A DNA stretch of 64,000 nucleotides, taken from assembly GCF_003459505.1 (NCBI RefSeq), contig NZ_QRWD01000007.1, positions 1 to 64,000 on the forward strand. Reading direction: 5' to 3'. The position numbers and the translations under genes are program-made. Below are positions 17,168-25,830 of this stretch, piece by piece. Below the pieces are notes generated by a model. The model ran no database searches, had not been told where the DNA came from, and saw only the letters and a program-made list of their open reading frames with translations. The stretch comes from Collinsella sp. AF20-14LB (GTDB taxonomy: Bacteria; Actinomycetota; Coriobacteriia; Coriobacteriales; Coriobacteriaceae). The stretch's first letter is position 1, and every line of letters starts with the position of its first letter.

Positions 17168-17201
17168 TGTTCGTAAATGTGACTATACGAACATTCTAGA
17201 A
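17168..17201 (-). promoter_or_regulatory. Operator-like palindrome upstream of DUF4867
   Basis: TGTTCGTA (17168-17175) and TACGAACA (17186-17193) form an 8-bp perfect inverted repeat with a 10-nt spacer. The palindrome TTCTAGAA (17194-17201) abuts it. The site lies 10 bases upstream of the start codon, a typical repressor position. Confidence 0.55.
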
Positions 17202-17246
17202 CAAACATGAGCGATTTTGAACGCTCGTCCCGACCAATCAACAGAA

Positions 17247-17273
17247 AGGCGCCCCCGCATAAGCGAAGGCGCC
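17247..17273 (-). terminator. luxS terminator
   Basis: On the minus strand GGCGCCTTCGC pairs imperfectly with GCGGGGGCGCC, followed by TTTCT, just past the luxS stop. Confidence 0.55.
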
Positions 17274-17302
17274 CAATGCGCGCGTTTTGGGCGATAAAGC
17301 CC

Positions 17303-17791
17303 TTACGCCTGCTGATAGTGCAGGTGCTTCTCGTCGATATCGGCCAGGTCGCGGTTGAGGTAACGGCGCGCGAGCCAGTTCGCCATGGGAAGGTTCTGGT
17401 CCAGGTAGTTACCGCACTCCTCGGGAGCGGCACCGGGGACATCGCCCTCAAAGCCGGCGACAAACTCGAACAGCTCACGCACGAGTGGCAGAATCTCCTC
17501 ACTCGTCAGCTCACCAAAAACGACGAGGTAAAAGCCCGTGCGGCAGCCCATGGGGCCAAAGTAGACAATGCGGCTCGACCACTCGGCATGATTGCGAAGG
17601 AACGTCGCGCCCAGGTGCTCGATGGTGTGGCACTCGGCCGTGTTCATGACCGGCTCCTTGTTGGGCGTGGTCAGGCGCAGGTCAAACGTGGTGACGGCGG
17701 CACCGGTCGCCGGATCGCGGTCGATGCGGCTCACATACACGCCGGGCTCAAGCAGCAGATGATCAACGGAAAAGCTGGCGATGCGCTCCAT
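17303..17791 (-). CDS. luxS: S-ribosylhomocysteine lyase (LuxS)
   Basis: LuxS cleaves S-ribosylhomocysteine to homocysteine and DPD, the autoinducer-2 precursor, in the activated methyl cycle. The Fe/Zn-binding HTIEH motif (residues about 55-59) and the catalytic-Cys segment GPMGCRTGFY (about 78-87) are both present, with the third metal ligand expected in the C-terminal C-G-N-Y region (EECGNYLDQ). The length of 162 residues is typical. AGAGGA lies upstream of ATG 17791. It is monocistronic, bounded by the hairpin at 17247 and the repeat at 17815. No pfs gene is nearby. Confidence 0.96.
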   Translation of the reverse strand: MERIASFSVDHLLLEPGVYVSRIDRDPATGAAVTTFDLRLTTPNKEPVMNTAECHTIEHLGATFLRNHAEWSSRIVYFGPMGCRTGFYLVVFGELTSEEILPLVRELFEFVAGFEGDVPGAAPEECGNYLDQNLPMANWLARRYLNRDLADIDEKHLHYQQA

Positions 17792-17814
17792 GGCAGATCC
17801 TCTCGATAGTCAAA

Positions 17815-17885
17815 TTGGGACGGGGCTCTTTTAGCTTGCTCGAATGGTCGCACTAATCATACCAGTCAAAAAAGCCCCGTCCCAA
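17815..17885. repeat. GGGACGGGGC inverted repeat / terminator
   Basis: TTGGGACGGGGCT (17815-17827) pairs perfectly with AGCCCCGTCCCAA (17873-17885) across 45 nt. The left arm with its TTTTAGCT extension is nearly identical, inverted, to 6044-6066. It lies after the nucleoside hydrolase stop and before luxS. Confidence 0.65.
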
Positions 17886-17894
17886 AAAGACAAC

Positions 17895-18869
17895 TTAGCC
17901 AAGGACACGAGCCATACGGGCCTTGAACTCGGACAGGAAGCGCGGGGCGTCGACGGTCAGCGCCACGAGCGCGCTCTTATCTGGATCGGACAGACGGTGC
18001 TCGTCGCAGATGGTGCGGCCGCGATACTCGCCCAGCAAGTCAACGCGCAGGTTACAGCCGAGCGCACCCACGAGCGTGGGATCAATCGCCACGGCAACCG
18101 CCAGCGGATCGTGCAGCGCGCAGCCGCCCAGGTAGGGCGCGTTCATTTCGTACGAACCGATATAGTGCTCGACCATGCTCGCAAACGCGCAGCCAGCCAT
18201 AGTGCCCGAGCCCGTCCAGCCGGCAACGTCGCGACGTGTGAGCACCACGCGGTGCGTCACATCCAGGCCCACCATGGTGAGCTTGCGGCCCGAGCGCAAC
18301 ACAGCGTCGGCAGCCTCGGGGTCGCCCGCCATGTTGGCCTCGGCGCCCGCGCTCACGTTGCCGGGCACGGTAAGGGCGCCGCCCATCACGACCACGCGGC
18401 CGATAGACATCATCGCCGCCGCATCGCGCTCCAGGGCAAGCGCCAGATTGGTGAGCGGGCCGGTCGCAACGTAGACCAGATCGGGACCATAGGTACGCGC
18501 GGCATCAATCAGGTAATCGACCGCCGCATTGCCGTCGGCCGACGTCGCGCCCACCGGCTCGTACGGCGAGGCGGGCACGCTTGCGCCGCCAATACCGTTC
18601 TTGCCGTGGATAAGCGTGGTGGACGCCGGCGGCGTGTAGGGTTCGGTCGCCTTCATGGGACGATCGGCGCCCAGGTACACCGGCACCTCGGGACGACCCA
18701 ACAGGTCGAGCACCGCCAAGCAGTTGTGCGCCGACTGCTCGACGCGCACGTTACCAAAGCACGTGGTGATGCCGACGAGCTCCACCTCGGGGCTTGCGAT
18801 GGCATAGGCGAGCGCCATCGCATCATCCACACCCATATCCAGATCAAGGATCAGCTTCTTGGTTGCCAT
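17895..18869 (-). CDS. Inosine-uridine-type nucleoside hydrolase
   Basis: The enzyme hydrolyses the N-glycosidic bond of ribonucleosides to free base and ribose. The signature Asp cluster DLDMGVDDAMAL (residues 8-19), which binds catalytic Ca2+, is intact. The later active-site region (VMGGAL, then NMAGDPEAAD, and LHDPLAVAVAIDP) is also present. At 324 residues it is full length. The sequence does not allow a safe choice between purine and pyrimidine specificity. It begins four bases after the rbsK stop with the SD GGAG, forming an operon in which ribose released from nucleosides is phosphorylated by the upstream kinase. Confidence 0.93.
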   Translation of the reverse strand: MATKKLILDLDMGVDDAMALAYAIASPEVELVGITTCFGNVRVEQSAHNCLAVLDLLGRPEVPVYLGADRPMKATEPYTPPASTTLIHGKNGIGGASVPASPYEPVGATSADGNAAVDYLIDAARTYGPDLVYVATGPLTNLALALERDAAAMMSIGRVVVMGGALTVPGNVSAGAEANMAGDPEAADAVLRSGRKLTMVGLDVTHRVVLTRRDVAGWTGSGTMAGCAFASMVEHYIGSYEMNAPYLGGCALHDPLAVAVAIDPTLVGALGCNLRVDLLGEYRGRTICDEHRLSDPDKSALVALTVDAPRFLSEFKARMARVLG

Positions 18870-18873
18870 TGTT

Positions 18874-19869
18874 CTACTCCGCTTCTCCCTCTACATCCAA
18901 ACCGTCTAAACCAAACTTGTGCTCGACTTCCGCACGCGTGGGAATTGATTGCTGAGCGCCCAGGCGCGACACCGTCACCGCCGAGGCGCGAGCGCCCGCC
19001 GCCATGCACTCAAAGAGCGGCAGGCCCTCCAGACGAGCCGCAGCAAGCGCGCCAATAAATGTATCGCCCGCGGCCGTCGTATCGACCACCACGCTCGAAA
19101 GCGCCGGCATGCGCAGCGGCTCACCGCCATCGCCGAGCGTAACCGAGCCGGCGCCGCCCAGCGTGATGACCGCAGCCCCGGCGCCCTTGTCGAGCAGCGC
19201 ATTGAGCGCGGCGACGCAGCTCGCATCATCTGTGGGCAGAATGCCCGTCAGCACCTGGCACTCGGTCTCGTTGGGGCAGACCAGGTCGACCGCAGGCCAC
19301 GCTCCTGCCGGCAGGTCGCAGGCGGGCGCCGGGTTAAAGATCGTATAGAACCCCAGCTCGTGAGCGCAAGAAAGCGCCGCGGCCGTTGCCATCAGATCAC
19401 ATTCGCCCTGGGCGATAAAGACGCCGCCAGCAGCCGGGGCAAACTCGCTGGCATCGCCGTCGAGCTCGTCGGCCACCAAGCGCCTCAGTGCGCGGGCAAC
19501 GTCCTCGCCCGCAAGCGCGTGGTTGGCGCCCGGCGACAGCACGATGCGGTTGTCGCTCTCGCAGCGAATGATAGTCGCGGTACCGGTCTCCCCGTCATCG
19601 CGACGCGCCACAAACTCAACGCCCACGCCGGCATCCTGGAGCCCTGCCACAAGCGCATCGCCAAAGGTATCGCGCCCAACAGCGCCGATCATGCACGTGC
19701 GCGCACCCATGCGCGCAGCGGCAACGGCCTGATTGGCTCCCTTACCGCCGGCGTTGGTGATAAAACCGCTGCCATCGACCGTCTCGCCCGCGCGCGGCAT
19801 GCGCTCGCACGCCACCGAAAGGTCCATGTTCATGCTGCCGAACACCGCAACGATGCTGTGATCCGCCAT
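18874..19869 (-). CDS. rbsK: Ribokinase
   Basis: A PfkB-family kinase converting ribose to ribose-5-phosphate. It has the N-terminal signature FGSMNMDLSVACERMPRAGETV, then NAGGKGANQAVAAARMG (residues about 35-55), and the C-terminal signature with the catalytic Asp, VVDTTAAGDTFIGALAAARL (about 255). At 331 residues it is of typical length. The start is ATG 19869, with AGGAGG seven bases upstream. An earlier in-frame start at 19998 would overlap the promoter region and encode unrelated residues. It is cotranscribed with the nucleoside hydrolase four bases downstream, giving a nucleoside-salvage unit without an obvious transporter. Confidence 0.94.
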   Translation of the reverse strand: MADHSIVAVFGSMNMDLSVACERMPRAGETVDGSGFITNAGGKGANQAVAAARMGARTCMIGAVGRDTFGDALVAGLQDAGVGVEFVARRDDGETGTATIIRCESDNRIVLSPGANHALAGEDVARALRRLVADELDGDASEFAPAAGGVFIAQGECDLMATAAALSCAHELGFYTIFNPAPACDLPAGAWPAVDLVCPNETECQVLTGILPTDDASCVAALNALLDKGAGAAVITLGGAGSVTLGDGGEPLRMPALSSVVVDTTAAGDTFIGALAAARLEGLPLFECMAAGARASAVTVSRLGAQQSIPTRAEVEHKFGLDGLDVEGEAE

Positions 19870-19945
19870 GGAAACCTCCTCGTCTTCAGGCTTTGCGCCC
19901 ACCGTCGACCAACGATTGTGCACTCTCGCACCCCCTATAACTTTA

Positions 19946-19963
19946 GTCCACTTTGATGTGGAC
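19946..19963. promoter_or_regulatory. Inverted repeat between rbsK and oafA
   Basis: GTCCAC (19946-19951) and GTGGAC (19958-19963) flank TTTGAT in the divergent intergenic region. It may be an operator for either unit. A TACAAT -10-like element lies at 20012-20017 toward the acyltransferase. Confidence 0.35.
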
Positions 19964-20056
19964 GCGCGCTTGAGCTTGCGCCAGCAGCAAGCATTCACAG
20001 GGGCAGGCAGCTACAATGAATACGTGCTGATTATTCTCGTCATTGGATGATGTTTT

Positions 20057-22273
20057 ATGGAACAATTCTCGCAATCGGGCTCGCGCGGTCGACGCCGCAC
20101 GGGCAACGAGCCGGCGCCGCACGAACGCGTGAAGGGCGAGCGCCGTGCCAACGAGCCGCGACGCACCGCGAGCCCCCATCGCGCTTCTGCCAACAACGCG
20201 GGCCGCGCCAACACTCCCGCCGCGGAGCAGACGCCTGCTCGCCCCAAGTCCCGCTACATCCCTGCCCTCGACGGCCTGCGCACGCTTGCCGTCGTCGCGG
20301 TGGTGCTCTATCACCTCAACCTCACGTGGGCTCAGGGCGGCCTGCTTGGCGTCACGATCTTCTTTGTGCTTTCGGGCTATCTGATCACGCGCTTGCTGCT
20401 CAACGAAGTCGCTAAGACCGGCCGCATCGGCCTTAAGAGCTTCTGGATTCGCCGCATCCGTCGCCTGGTCCCCGCCGTGGTGGCCGTTGTGGTTGTAACC
20501 TGTGCGCTGTGCACCGTCTTCAACCACGTGATGCTCACCAAGATGCGTCCCGACATTCTGCCGTCGCTGCTGTTCTTTAACAACTGGTGGCAGATTATGC
20601 AGGACGTCTCGTACTTCAACGCCCTGGGCGACCCCTCGCCGCTTACGCACTTTTGGTCGCTCGCCATCGAGGAACAATTCTACCTGGTTTGGCCACCGCT
20701 GCTGTTTGCCATGGTGTCCATGCATGTGAGCAAACCCAACACGCGCCGTGTGGTCCTGGGACTCGCAACGGTATCCGCCCTTGCCATGATGGTGCTCTAC
20801 AACCCTGCCGCCGACCCCAGCCGCGTGTACTACGGCACCGACACCCGCGTCTTCTCGCTGCTGCTGGGCGCCTGGATGGCCTTTATCCCCGATCGCGACC
20901 TGGCGCCGGTGCGTCTCGCTCATCGTTTGGGGCTCAATCGCCTGGCTGGCGCCGCCAAGCACGGCAAGAACGCCGAGGGCAAGCCTAGCGAGAAGGCCGA
21001 CAACGCAGCCGAGACCGTCCCGGCACAGCCGAGCGCCCTCGTGCGCTTTTGGTCCTCGCCCGCATCCATCGATGTGTTGGGCGTCGTGGGTCTGGTTGGC
21101 CTTGCCGCCATGGTCGCGCTCACCAACGGCTACACCGCGTTCCAGTATCGCGGCGGCACGCTGCTATGCTCCATCCTCACGCTCATGGTCATCGCGGCCT
21201 GCGTGCAGCCCCAGGGAATGGTTGCCCGCGCACTGTCCGCCGAGCCGCTCGTGTGGGTTGGCAAGCGCTCGTACAGCATCTACCTGTGGCACTATCCGCT
21301 ACTGTTGCTCATGAACCCGGTCGCCAACATCAACGATACGCCGTGGTGGCAGTACATTTTGCAGGTGTTGTTGGTGGTCGCCGCAGCCGAATGTTCATAT
21401 CGCTTTATCGAGACGCCGTTTAGAAAGGGCGCCTTTGGGCGCACCGTATCCGAGTTCCGCGACGGCACCACCACGCCCGCCAACTGGGTGCGCGCGCACG
21501 TCCCTGTCTGCGCAGCCTGCGCTGTCGTGTTGGTCGTTGCACTGGGCGGCCTGATCTTTGTGCCCGAGACGTCTGCGCTGAGCGGTGAGGGCGCCGAAGT
21601 CCTCAACAAGGAAGCCAAAAACACCGCGCCCACAGACCAACAGGCGGCCGACGACACCGACAAGGACAACGACGGCTTCCCCGATGGCTCCTACGACCTG
21701 TTGATGATCGGTGACTCCGTGTCGCTGCGCGCCGTTGATTCCTTTGACGGCGTGTTCCCGCACAGCCATATCGATGCCGAAAAGGGCCGCCAGTTTGATG
21801 CGGGCCGCGCGACATTTGAGGGCTATCTCCAACAGAACCTTGCCGGCAAGATCGTGGTCTTTGCACTGGGCACCAACGGCTTGGTAACCGACGACCAGAT
21901 CGACGCCATCATGACCGATGCAGGAGATAAGCGTATTGTGGTGTTTGTGAACACGCGCAGCCCGCAGCCGTGGGTTGGCTCTACCAACCAGGCCATCGCC
22001 AACGCTGCTACGCGCTACAAGAACGTGCGCGTTATCGACTGGTACGGATACAGTGCCAATCGCAACGACCTGTTCGATGGCGATGGCACGCACCTGTCGA
22101 CCACTGGCGTGACTGAGTACCTCAACTTGATCCACGATGCAGTCAAGAAGGACCTGCCCGTGCATCCCGAGGATCACGTCAACGATCCGCAGCCGGCGGC
22201 CGTCAAGTCTGCCACCGACGCGCTCGTCAATGCGCTCGCTCTCAAGCCGCACAAGCTGGGCACCGACAAGTAA
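20057..22273 (+). CDS. OafA/YrhL-type membrane acyltransferase with SGNH domain
   Basis: 738 residues. A positively charged cytoplasmic tail of about 60 residues is followed by an acyltransferase-3 domain with about ten helices (YIPALDGLRTLAVVAVVLYHL, the catalytic His region, GVTIFFVLSGYLITRLLL). An extra helix leads to an extracellular SGNH-like domain (LMIGDSVSLRA, nucleophile Ser near residue 554; DGTHLSTTGVTEY, His near 680). Such proteins O-acetylate peptidoglycan, teichoic or other cell-surface polymers by moving acetyl across the membrane. The target polymer here is not known. It is monocistronic. The start lacks a strong ribosome site. Confidence 0.92.
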   Translation: MEQFSQSGSRGRRRTGNEPAPHERVKGERRANEPRRTASPHRASANNAGRANTPAAEQTPARPKSRYIPALDGLRTLAVVAVVLYHLNLTWAQGGLLGVTIFFVLSGYLITRLLLNEVAKTGRIGLKSFWIRRIRRLVPAVVAVVVVTCALCTVFNHVMLTKMRPDILPSLLFFNNWWQIMQDVSYFNALGDPSPLTHFWSLAIEEQFYLVWPPLLFAMVSMHVSKPNTRRVVLGLATVSALAMMVLYNPAADPSRVYYGTDTRVFSLLLGAWMAFIPDRDLAPVRLAHRLGLNRLAGAAKHGKNAEGKPSEKADNAAETVPAQPSALVRFWSSPASIDVLGVVGLVGLAAMVALTNGYTAFQYRGGTLLCSILTLMVIAACVQPQGMVARALSAEPLVWVGKRSYSIYLWHYPLLLLMNPVANINDTPWWQYILQVLLVVAAAECSYRFIETPFRKGAFGRTVSEFRDGTTTPANWVRAHVPVCAACAVVLVVALGGLIFVPETSALSGEGAEVLNKEAKNTAPTDQQAADDTDKDNDGFPDGSYDLLMIGDSVSLRAVDSFDGVFPHSHIDAEKGRQFDAGRATFEGYLQQNLAGKIVVFALGTNGLVTDDQIDAIMTDAGDKRIVVFVNTRSPQPWVGSTNQAIANAATRYKNVRVIDWYGYSANRNDLFDGDGTHLSTTGVTEYLNLIHDAVKKDLPVHPEDHVNDPQPAAVKSATDALVNALALKPHKLGTDK

Positions 22274-22333
22274 CCCGCAGCAAACAACCCAAAATCACTC
22301 TTTTAGAGTCGGCCCCAAGAGGTCGCGGGCAAA

Positions 22334-22366
22334 AAACAGGCCGCAGCCCATGGCGGCGGCCTGTTT
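22334..22366 (-). terminator. Terminator after the Nramp-related gene
   Basis: AAACAGGCCGC / GCGGCCTGTTT stem (22334-22344, 22356-22366), followed on the minus strand by a six-T run. It also separates the convergent acyltransferase gene. Confidence 0.8.
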
Positions 22367-22383
22367 GGAGTCCAAAAGAGGCG

Positions 22384-23646
22384 CTAAGCGCTGTAGCCCA
22401 TCGCTTGCAGCACAAACATGACGACCGTCAGCACCGTAATCACGGCGATAGTCGCCCACGTGAGCACGTTCCACACGCGGCCGTTGCGGTTGGCGCCCAT
22501 AATGTGACGGTCGGCGGCGATAACCACTTGGAACACCAGAACCACGGGCAGTAGCACGCCATTGATGACCTGCGAGGTCATCATAATCTGGAACAGATCG
22601 ACGCCGGGCATAAGCACCAGCACGGCAGAGATACCGATGATGGCCGTAATGATGCCGCGATAGACCGGGGCCTCGTCCCAGCTGCGATCGGCACCGCGCT
22701 CCCAGCCAAATGCCTCGCAGATAGCGCTCGACGTAACGCCCGGCAGCACGCAGGCAGCCAAGAAACTCGCCGCGACCAGGCCCGAGGCAAACAGTACCGT
22801 AGACCACTGACCCGCAATAGGCTCCAGCGCGCGGGCAGCATCGGCAGCATCGCTAATCTGAATACCCGCCGGGAACAGCACCGTACCGGTCGTAATGATA
22901 ATAAAGCCGGCAATGACATCAGCGGCAAGCGAGCCGCTCACGGTATCGATGCGCTGCAGCACGATATCGTCCTCGCCCGCGTTCTTATCGACCACGTTGT
23001 TCTGCGCCAAGAAAATCATCCACGGCGCGATAGTGGTACCGATCGTTGCGACCACGAGCGACACGTAGCTGGGGTCATTTTGAATGTTGGGCACGACCAG
23101 GTCGACCGCGACCTCACCCCAGTTGGGGCCAGCCATAAACGCGGCGACGATATAGGTCACGAACACGCAGCTCACCAGCAGCAGAATCTTCTCGATGCGC
23201 TGGAAACTACCCGACATGGTAAGCATCCACACCAGCAGCGCCACCAACGGCACCGAGATGCTCGCCGGCACGCCAAAGAGAGCAAGGCCGCTGGCGATGC
23301 CCGCAAACTCCGAAATGGTCACAGCCGTGTTGGCGATCAACAGCGCCGCCATGGCCAACACGCTCTTGCGCACGCCAAAGCGCTCGCGAATGAGCGATGC
23401 CAGGCCCTTGCCCGTGACGCAGCCGCAGCGCGCCGCGGTCTCCTGCGTCACGATGAGCAGCACAGTCATGACGGGAAGCATCCAGAGCATCTTGTAGCCA
23501 TAGCTGGCGCCCGCGCTGGAATACGTTGCAATGCCGCCGGCGTCATTGCCCGAAAGCGCCGCCAGCAGACCGGGGCCCATAGCGCCAAAGATGGCCGCGA
23601 TGGTCAGCTTTTGCTTGGTGCCCGACTTTTGCTTGGTATCTTGCAC
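22384..23646 (-). CDS. Nramp-related magnesium transporter (NRMT type)
   Basis: An eleven- to twelve-helix SLC11/Nramp-family transporter of about 420 residues. Canonical Nramps bind Mn/Fe with DPGN in helix 1 and a Met in helix 6. Here helix 1 reads SGNDAGGIATYSSAG, and the helix 6 site reads GTTIAPWMIF where canonical proteins have an IMPHN-like motif, so Asn becomes Gly and Met becomes Ala. These are the changes I recall from the Mg2+-transporting NRMT clade characterised from Eggerthella lenta. Mg2+ (or Mn2+) uptake is therefore more likely than iron. The preferred start is GTG 23646, eight bases after the MgtE-like stop. A longer frame from 23709 overlaps that gene. It forms an operon with the upstream CBS/PRC protein. 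Confidence 0.85.
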   Translation of the reverse strand: MQDTKQKSGTKQKLTIAAIFGAMGPGLLAALSGNDAGGIATYSSAGASYGYKMLWMLPVMTVLLIVTQETAARCGCVTGKGLASLIRERFGVRKSVLAMAALLIANTAVTISEFAGIASGLALFGVPASISVPLVALLVWMLTMSGSFQRIEKILLLVSCVFVTYIVAAFMAGPNWGEVAVDLVVPNIQNDPSYVSLVVATIGTTIAPWMIFLAQNNVVDKNAGEDDIVLQRIDTVSGSLAADVIAGFIIITTGTVLFPAGIQISDAADAARALEPIAGQWSTVLFASGLVAASFLAACVLPGVTSSAICEAFGWERGADRSWDEAPVYRGIITAIIGISAVLVLMPGVDLFQIMMTSQVINGVLLPVVLVFQVVIAADRHIMGANRNGRVWNVLTWATIAVITVLTVVMFVLQAMGYSA

Positions 23647-23654
23647 GCGACCAC

Positions 23655-25499
23655 CTAACCCATGACTGACATGGCGAGCAGCACCGCGGCGATGCAATAC
23701 GCCACACACGAGATCATGACGGCAATGACGTTCATGGCGGTGCCCGACGTGTTGAGGTCATGCTCGTCACGCCAGAACAGCACCATCAGGTAAATCACGG
23801 CGCTCATGTTGCCAACCAGGCAAATGATGGCAGCGATATTAAAGCACCCGGTAAAGAGTTGCTCCTCAAACATGGACGCATCGGGGAACGCGGCGGTACG
23901 CACCAATTGCGCGCACAGATAGGTCACGAGCGACAGGATCAGGCCCATACCGGTGCTCTGGAAGAAGAATCCCAGGTAGGGCTTGGGCTCGTCGTCGTGA
24001 CCGTCATACTCCAGGAAGTAGTTCTTGACGAACGACACCATGCGCGAGGCCGCCAGCAGCACGAGCGGCATGGCGCACATGGGAAACACCACCAGATGCG
24101 CGGAGCCGAGCGCCGTTCCCAGCACGGTCGCCATGATGCACGACGCGATGCCCCATACAACAACCCAGTACTGGCGATGCACGAACCAGCTGAGCACGTT
24201 CGTCGAGTCGTCGGACGCGCTGTCACCCGAGCCGACACCGGCGATCTGCAGGTCCTCCTGATGCTCCTCGGCGATAACGTCCATGGCGTCGTCGAAGGTC
24301 ACGATACCAAGGATATGACGGTTCTCGTCGCAGACAGGGATGGCAACCAGGTCGTACTTGGTCATCTCGTCCGTCACGTCTTCCTGGTCCTCGTCGGGCG
24401 ACACATAGACCAGGTCGCGATAGGCCAGCTGACCCAGCGTGGCGTCGCGGTCGGCTACGATCAGCGTGCGCAGCGAAAGCACGCCGGTCAGCATGCCGCT
24501 CGGATCCTCGGTATAGACGTAGTAGACGCTCTCGAAGTCCTCGTCGAGCTCGCGAATCGCCTCGATGGCGTCACCGACCGTTGCCGTGGCGGGCAGGGAG
24601 ACAAACTCCGAGGTCATGATGCGGCCGGCGGTGTTGTCCTCATACCCCAGCAGGTTACGAATCGCCTTCTCCTCCTTGACGCCCATCAGGCGCAGGAGCT
24701 TCTCGGCCTTCTCGTAATCGAGCTCGTCGATCAGGTCGGCTGCATCGTCCGGGTCCATCATGGCCAGCATCGACGATGCGTCCGTGTCGGACAGGCCCTC
24801 GAGCATCTCGGTCATAAGCTCGTCGTCATCGAACTCCGAGATGGCCTCGGCGGCCTGGGCAGTATCGAGCTGCGCAAACACCTGCGCACGTAGGCGCGGG
24901 TCGAGCTGCTCGATAATGTCGGCGATGTCGGCAGGGTGCAGCTCGCCGAGCGTCTTGTGCGACACCGAGAGCTGGATATTCTTGGTCGAGCGGTCGAGCA
25001 GGTCCATGTAGGACCAGGCGATGATATCCTCGCTCAACGGCTTGCCCAGGTGCTTCATAAAGCCCTCGGCAACATGCTCGAGCGTGGGGCTGATCGCGCG
25101 CAGCAAGCCGCGGGCGCCAACCTCGGCACCCAGCAGACGCAGCTGATTTTCGCCCGACATGGAAAACTTGATGTCGTTTACGCGCACGACCTTCATGCCC
25201 TGCGTGTCGACAATCTGCTTGTTGAGCACGTCGCGGGCAAGCAAGAGTTCGGTCGGCTGCAGGTACGAAAAACGGATTTCGGTGGCCGACGCCTTAAGGT
25301 ACACGCCCGTCTCGTCGATACGATCGACCCATTTGCGCCAACTGATCATAAACGGCGTCTTGCCGGGGCCGCGAAACGCGAGCGACGTCACGTGTGGAAA
25401 AACTTCGCCGGTTGCAATGCCAAAATCGTTGACCACGCCGAGCTTTTCGCCGTCGACGTCCAAGACCGGCAATTTGAGCATCTCACTCAGATAATTCAA
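23655..25499 (-). CDS. PRC-barrel/MgtE_N/CBS membrane protein (MgtE-like)
   Basis: 614 residues. An N-terminal PRC-barrel-like domain (about 1-90) and an MgtE_N helical domain with acidic Mg-sensing segments (about 185-290: LHPADIADIIEQL, MMDPDDAADLIDEL) come first. Two CBS domains follow (about 295-410, IMTSEFVSLP.., VIAEEHQEDL), then a C-terminal membrane part with about five helices (430-614). The soluble part is MgtE-like, but the membrane part does not show the usual MgtE pore motifs. It may be a Mg2+ sensor or partner for the Nramp-related transporter encoded eight bases downstream. The start is TTG 25499 with GGGGAG upstream. ATG 25481 is an alternative immediately after a nine-codon upstream ORF. 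Confidence 0.82.
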   Translation of the reverse strand: MNYLSEMLKLPVLDVDGEKLGVVNDFGIATGEVFPHVTSLAFRGPGKTPFMISWRKWVDRIDETGVYLKASATEIRFSYLQPTELLLARDVLNKQIVDTQGMKVVRVNDIKFSMSGENQLRLLGAEVGARGLLRAISPTLEHVAEGFMKHLGKPLSEDIIAWSYMDLLDRSTKNIQLSVSHKTLGELHPADIADIIEQLDPRLRAQVFAQLDTAQAAEAISEFDDDELMTEMLEGLSDTDASSMLAMMDPDDAADLIDELDYEKAEKLLRLMGVKEEKAIRNLLGYEDNTAGRIMTSEFVSLPATATVGDAIEAIRELDEDFESVYYVYTEDPSGMLTGVLSLRTLIVADRDATLGQLAYRDLVYVSPDEDQEDVTDEMTKYDLVAIPVCDENRHILGIVTFDDAMDVIAEEHQEDLQIAGVGSGDSASDDSTNVLSWFVHRQYWVVVWGIASCIMATVLGTALGSAHLVVFPMCAMPLVLLAASRMVSFVKNYFLEYDGHDDEPKPYLGFFFQSTGMGLILSLVTYLCAQLVRTAAFPDASMFEEQLFTGCFNIAAIICLVGNMSAVIYLMVLFWRDEHDLNTSGTAMNVIAVMISCVAYCIAAVLLAMSVMG

Positions 25500-25512
25500 T
25501 GGTGCTCCCCAT
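25483..25512 (-). CDS. Nine-codon upstream ORF overlapping the mgtE-like start
   Basis: ATG 25512 is preceded by GGAGG with an ideal seven-base gap and encodes MGSTIELSE before TGA 25485-25483. The MgtE-like frame (TTG 25499) starts inside it in another frame, and ATG 25481 follows its stop by one base. The strongest ribosome site in the leader therefore belongs to this short ORF. It could couple or gate translation of the magnesium operon, but may be coincidental. Confidence 0.35.
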   Translation of the reverse strand: MGSTIELSE

Positions 25513-25780
25513 CAATATTCCTCCGGACGCGGCCGCACATGCGGCGTCCGGGGGCTTCTGGATATGTATACGCATGCGCGGGCGGCACGCCGCTCGACGC
25601 TTACACCCCGTGCATGCGCAAAAAGCACCTGCATGGGGTCATCGACTGTATGGTCGAGGTTTGGATTTCACCTGTAACCTTTCTCTTGACCCTCATTAAC
25701 CGCAGTAACTATAGCATCAGCATCGCCCTGCGGCATCGAATTTATGCGCTGCACATTGCAGGCATACCAAACGCTGACGT
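25513..25780 (-). promoter_or_regulatory. Structured leader of the magnesium operon
   Basis: About 270 bases without a gene precede the MgtE-like start. They include a GC-rich hairpin (CGGACGC..GCGTCCG, 25524-25550) directly before the ribosome site and, further upstream, a TATAGT -10-like hexamer (about 25709-25704). I looked for M-box (ykoK) riboswitch signatures and did not find them. Confidence 0.35.
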
Positions 25781-25794
25781 ATCCGTGACATAGC

Positions 25795-25830
25795 CATTGG
25801 GGACGTTCTTAAACGACTACCCAATGACTA
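25795..25830. repeat. GTCCCCAATGA-family repeat
   Basis: It reads CATTGGGGACGTTCTTAAAC then GACTACCCAATGACTA. It is a degenerate copy related to 6339-6379 and 37806-37865, lies at the 3' end of the deacetylase gene and overlaps its stop. Confidence 0.6.

Noticed and set aside
25513..25780. Possible M-box, FMN or other riboswitch in the leader of the magnesium operon
   Set aside because: Short resemblances only (e.g. ACAGGTGAAATCC). The conserved M-box and FMN core segments are absent. A covariance search would be decisive.
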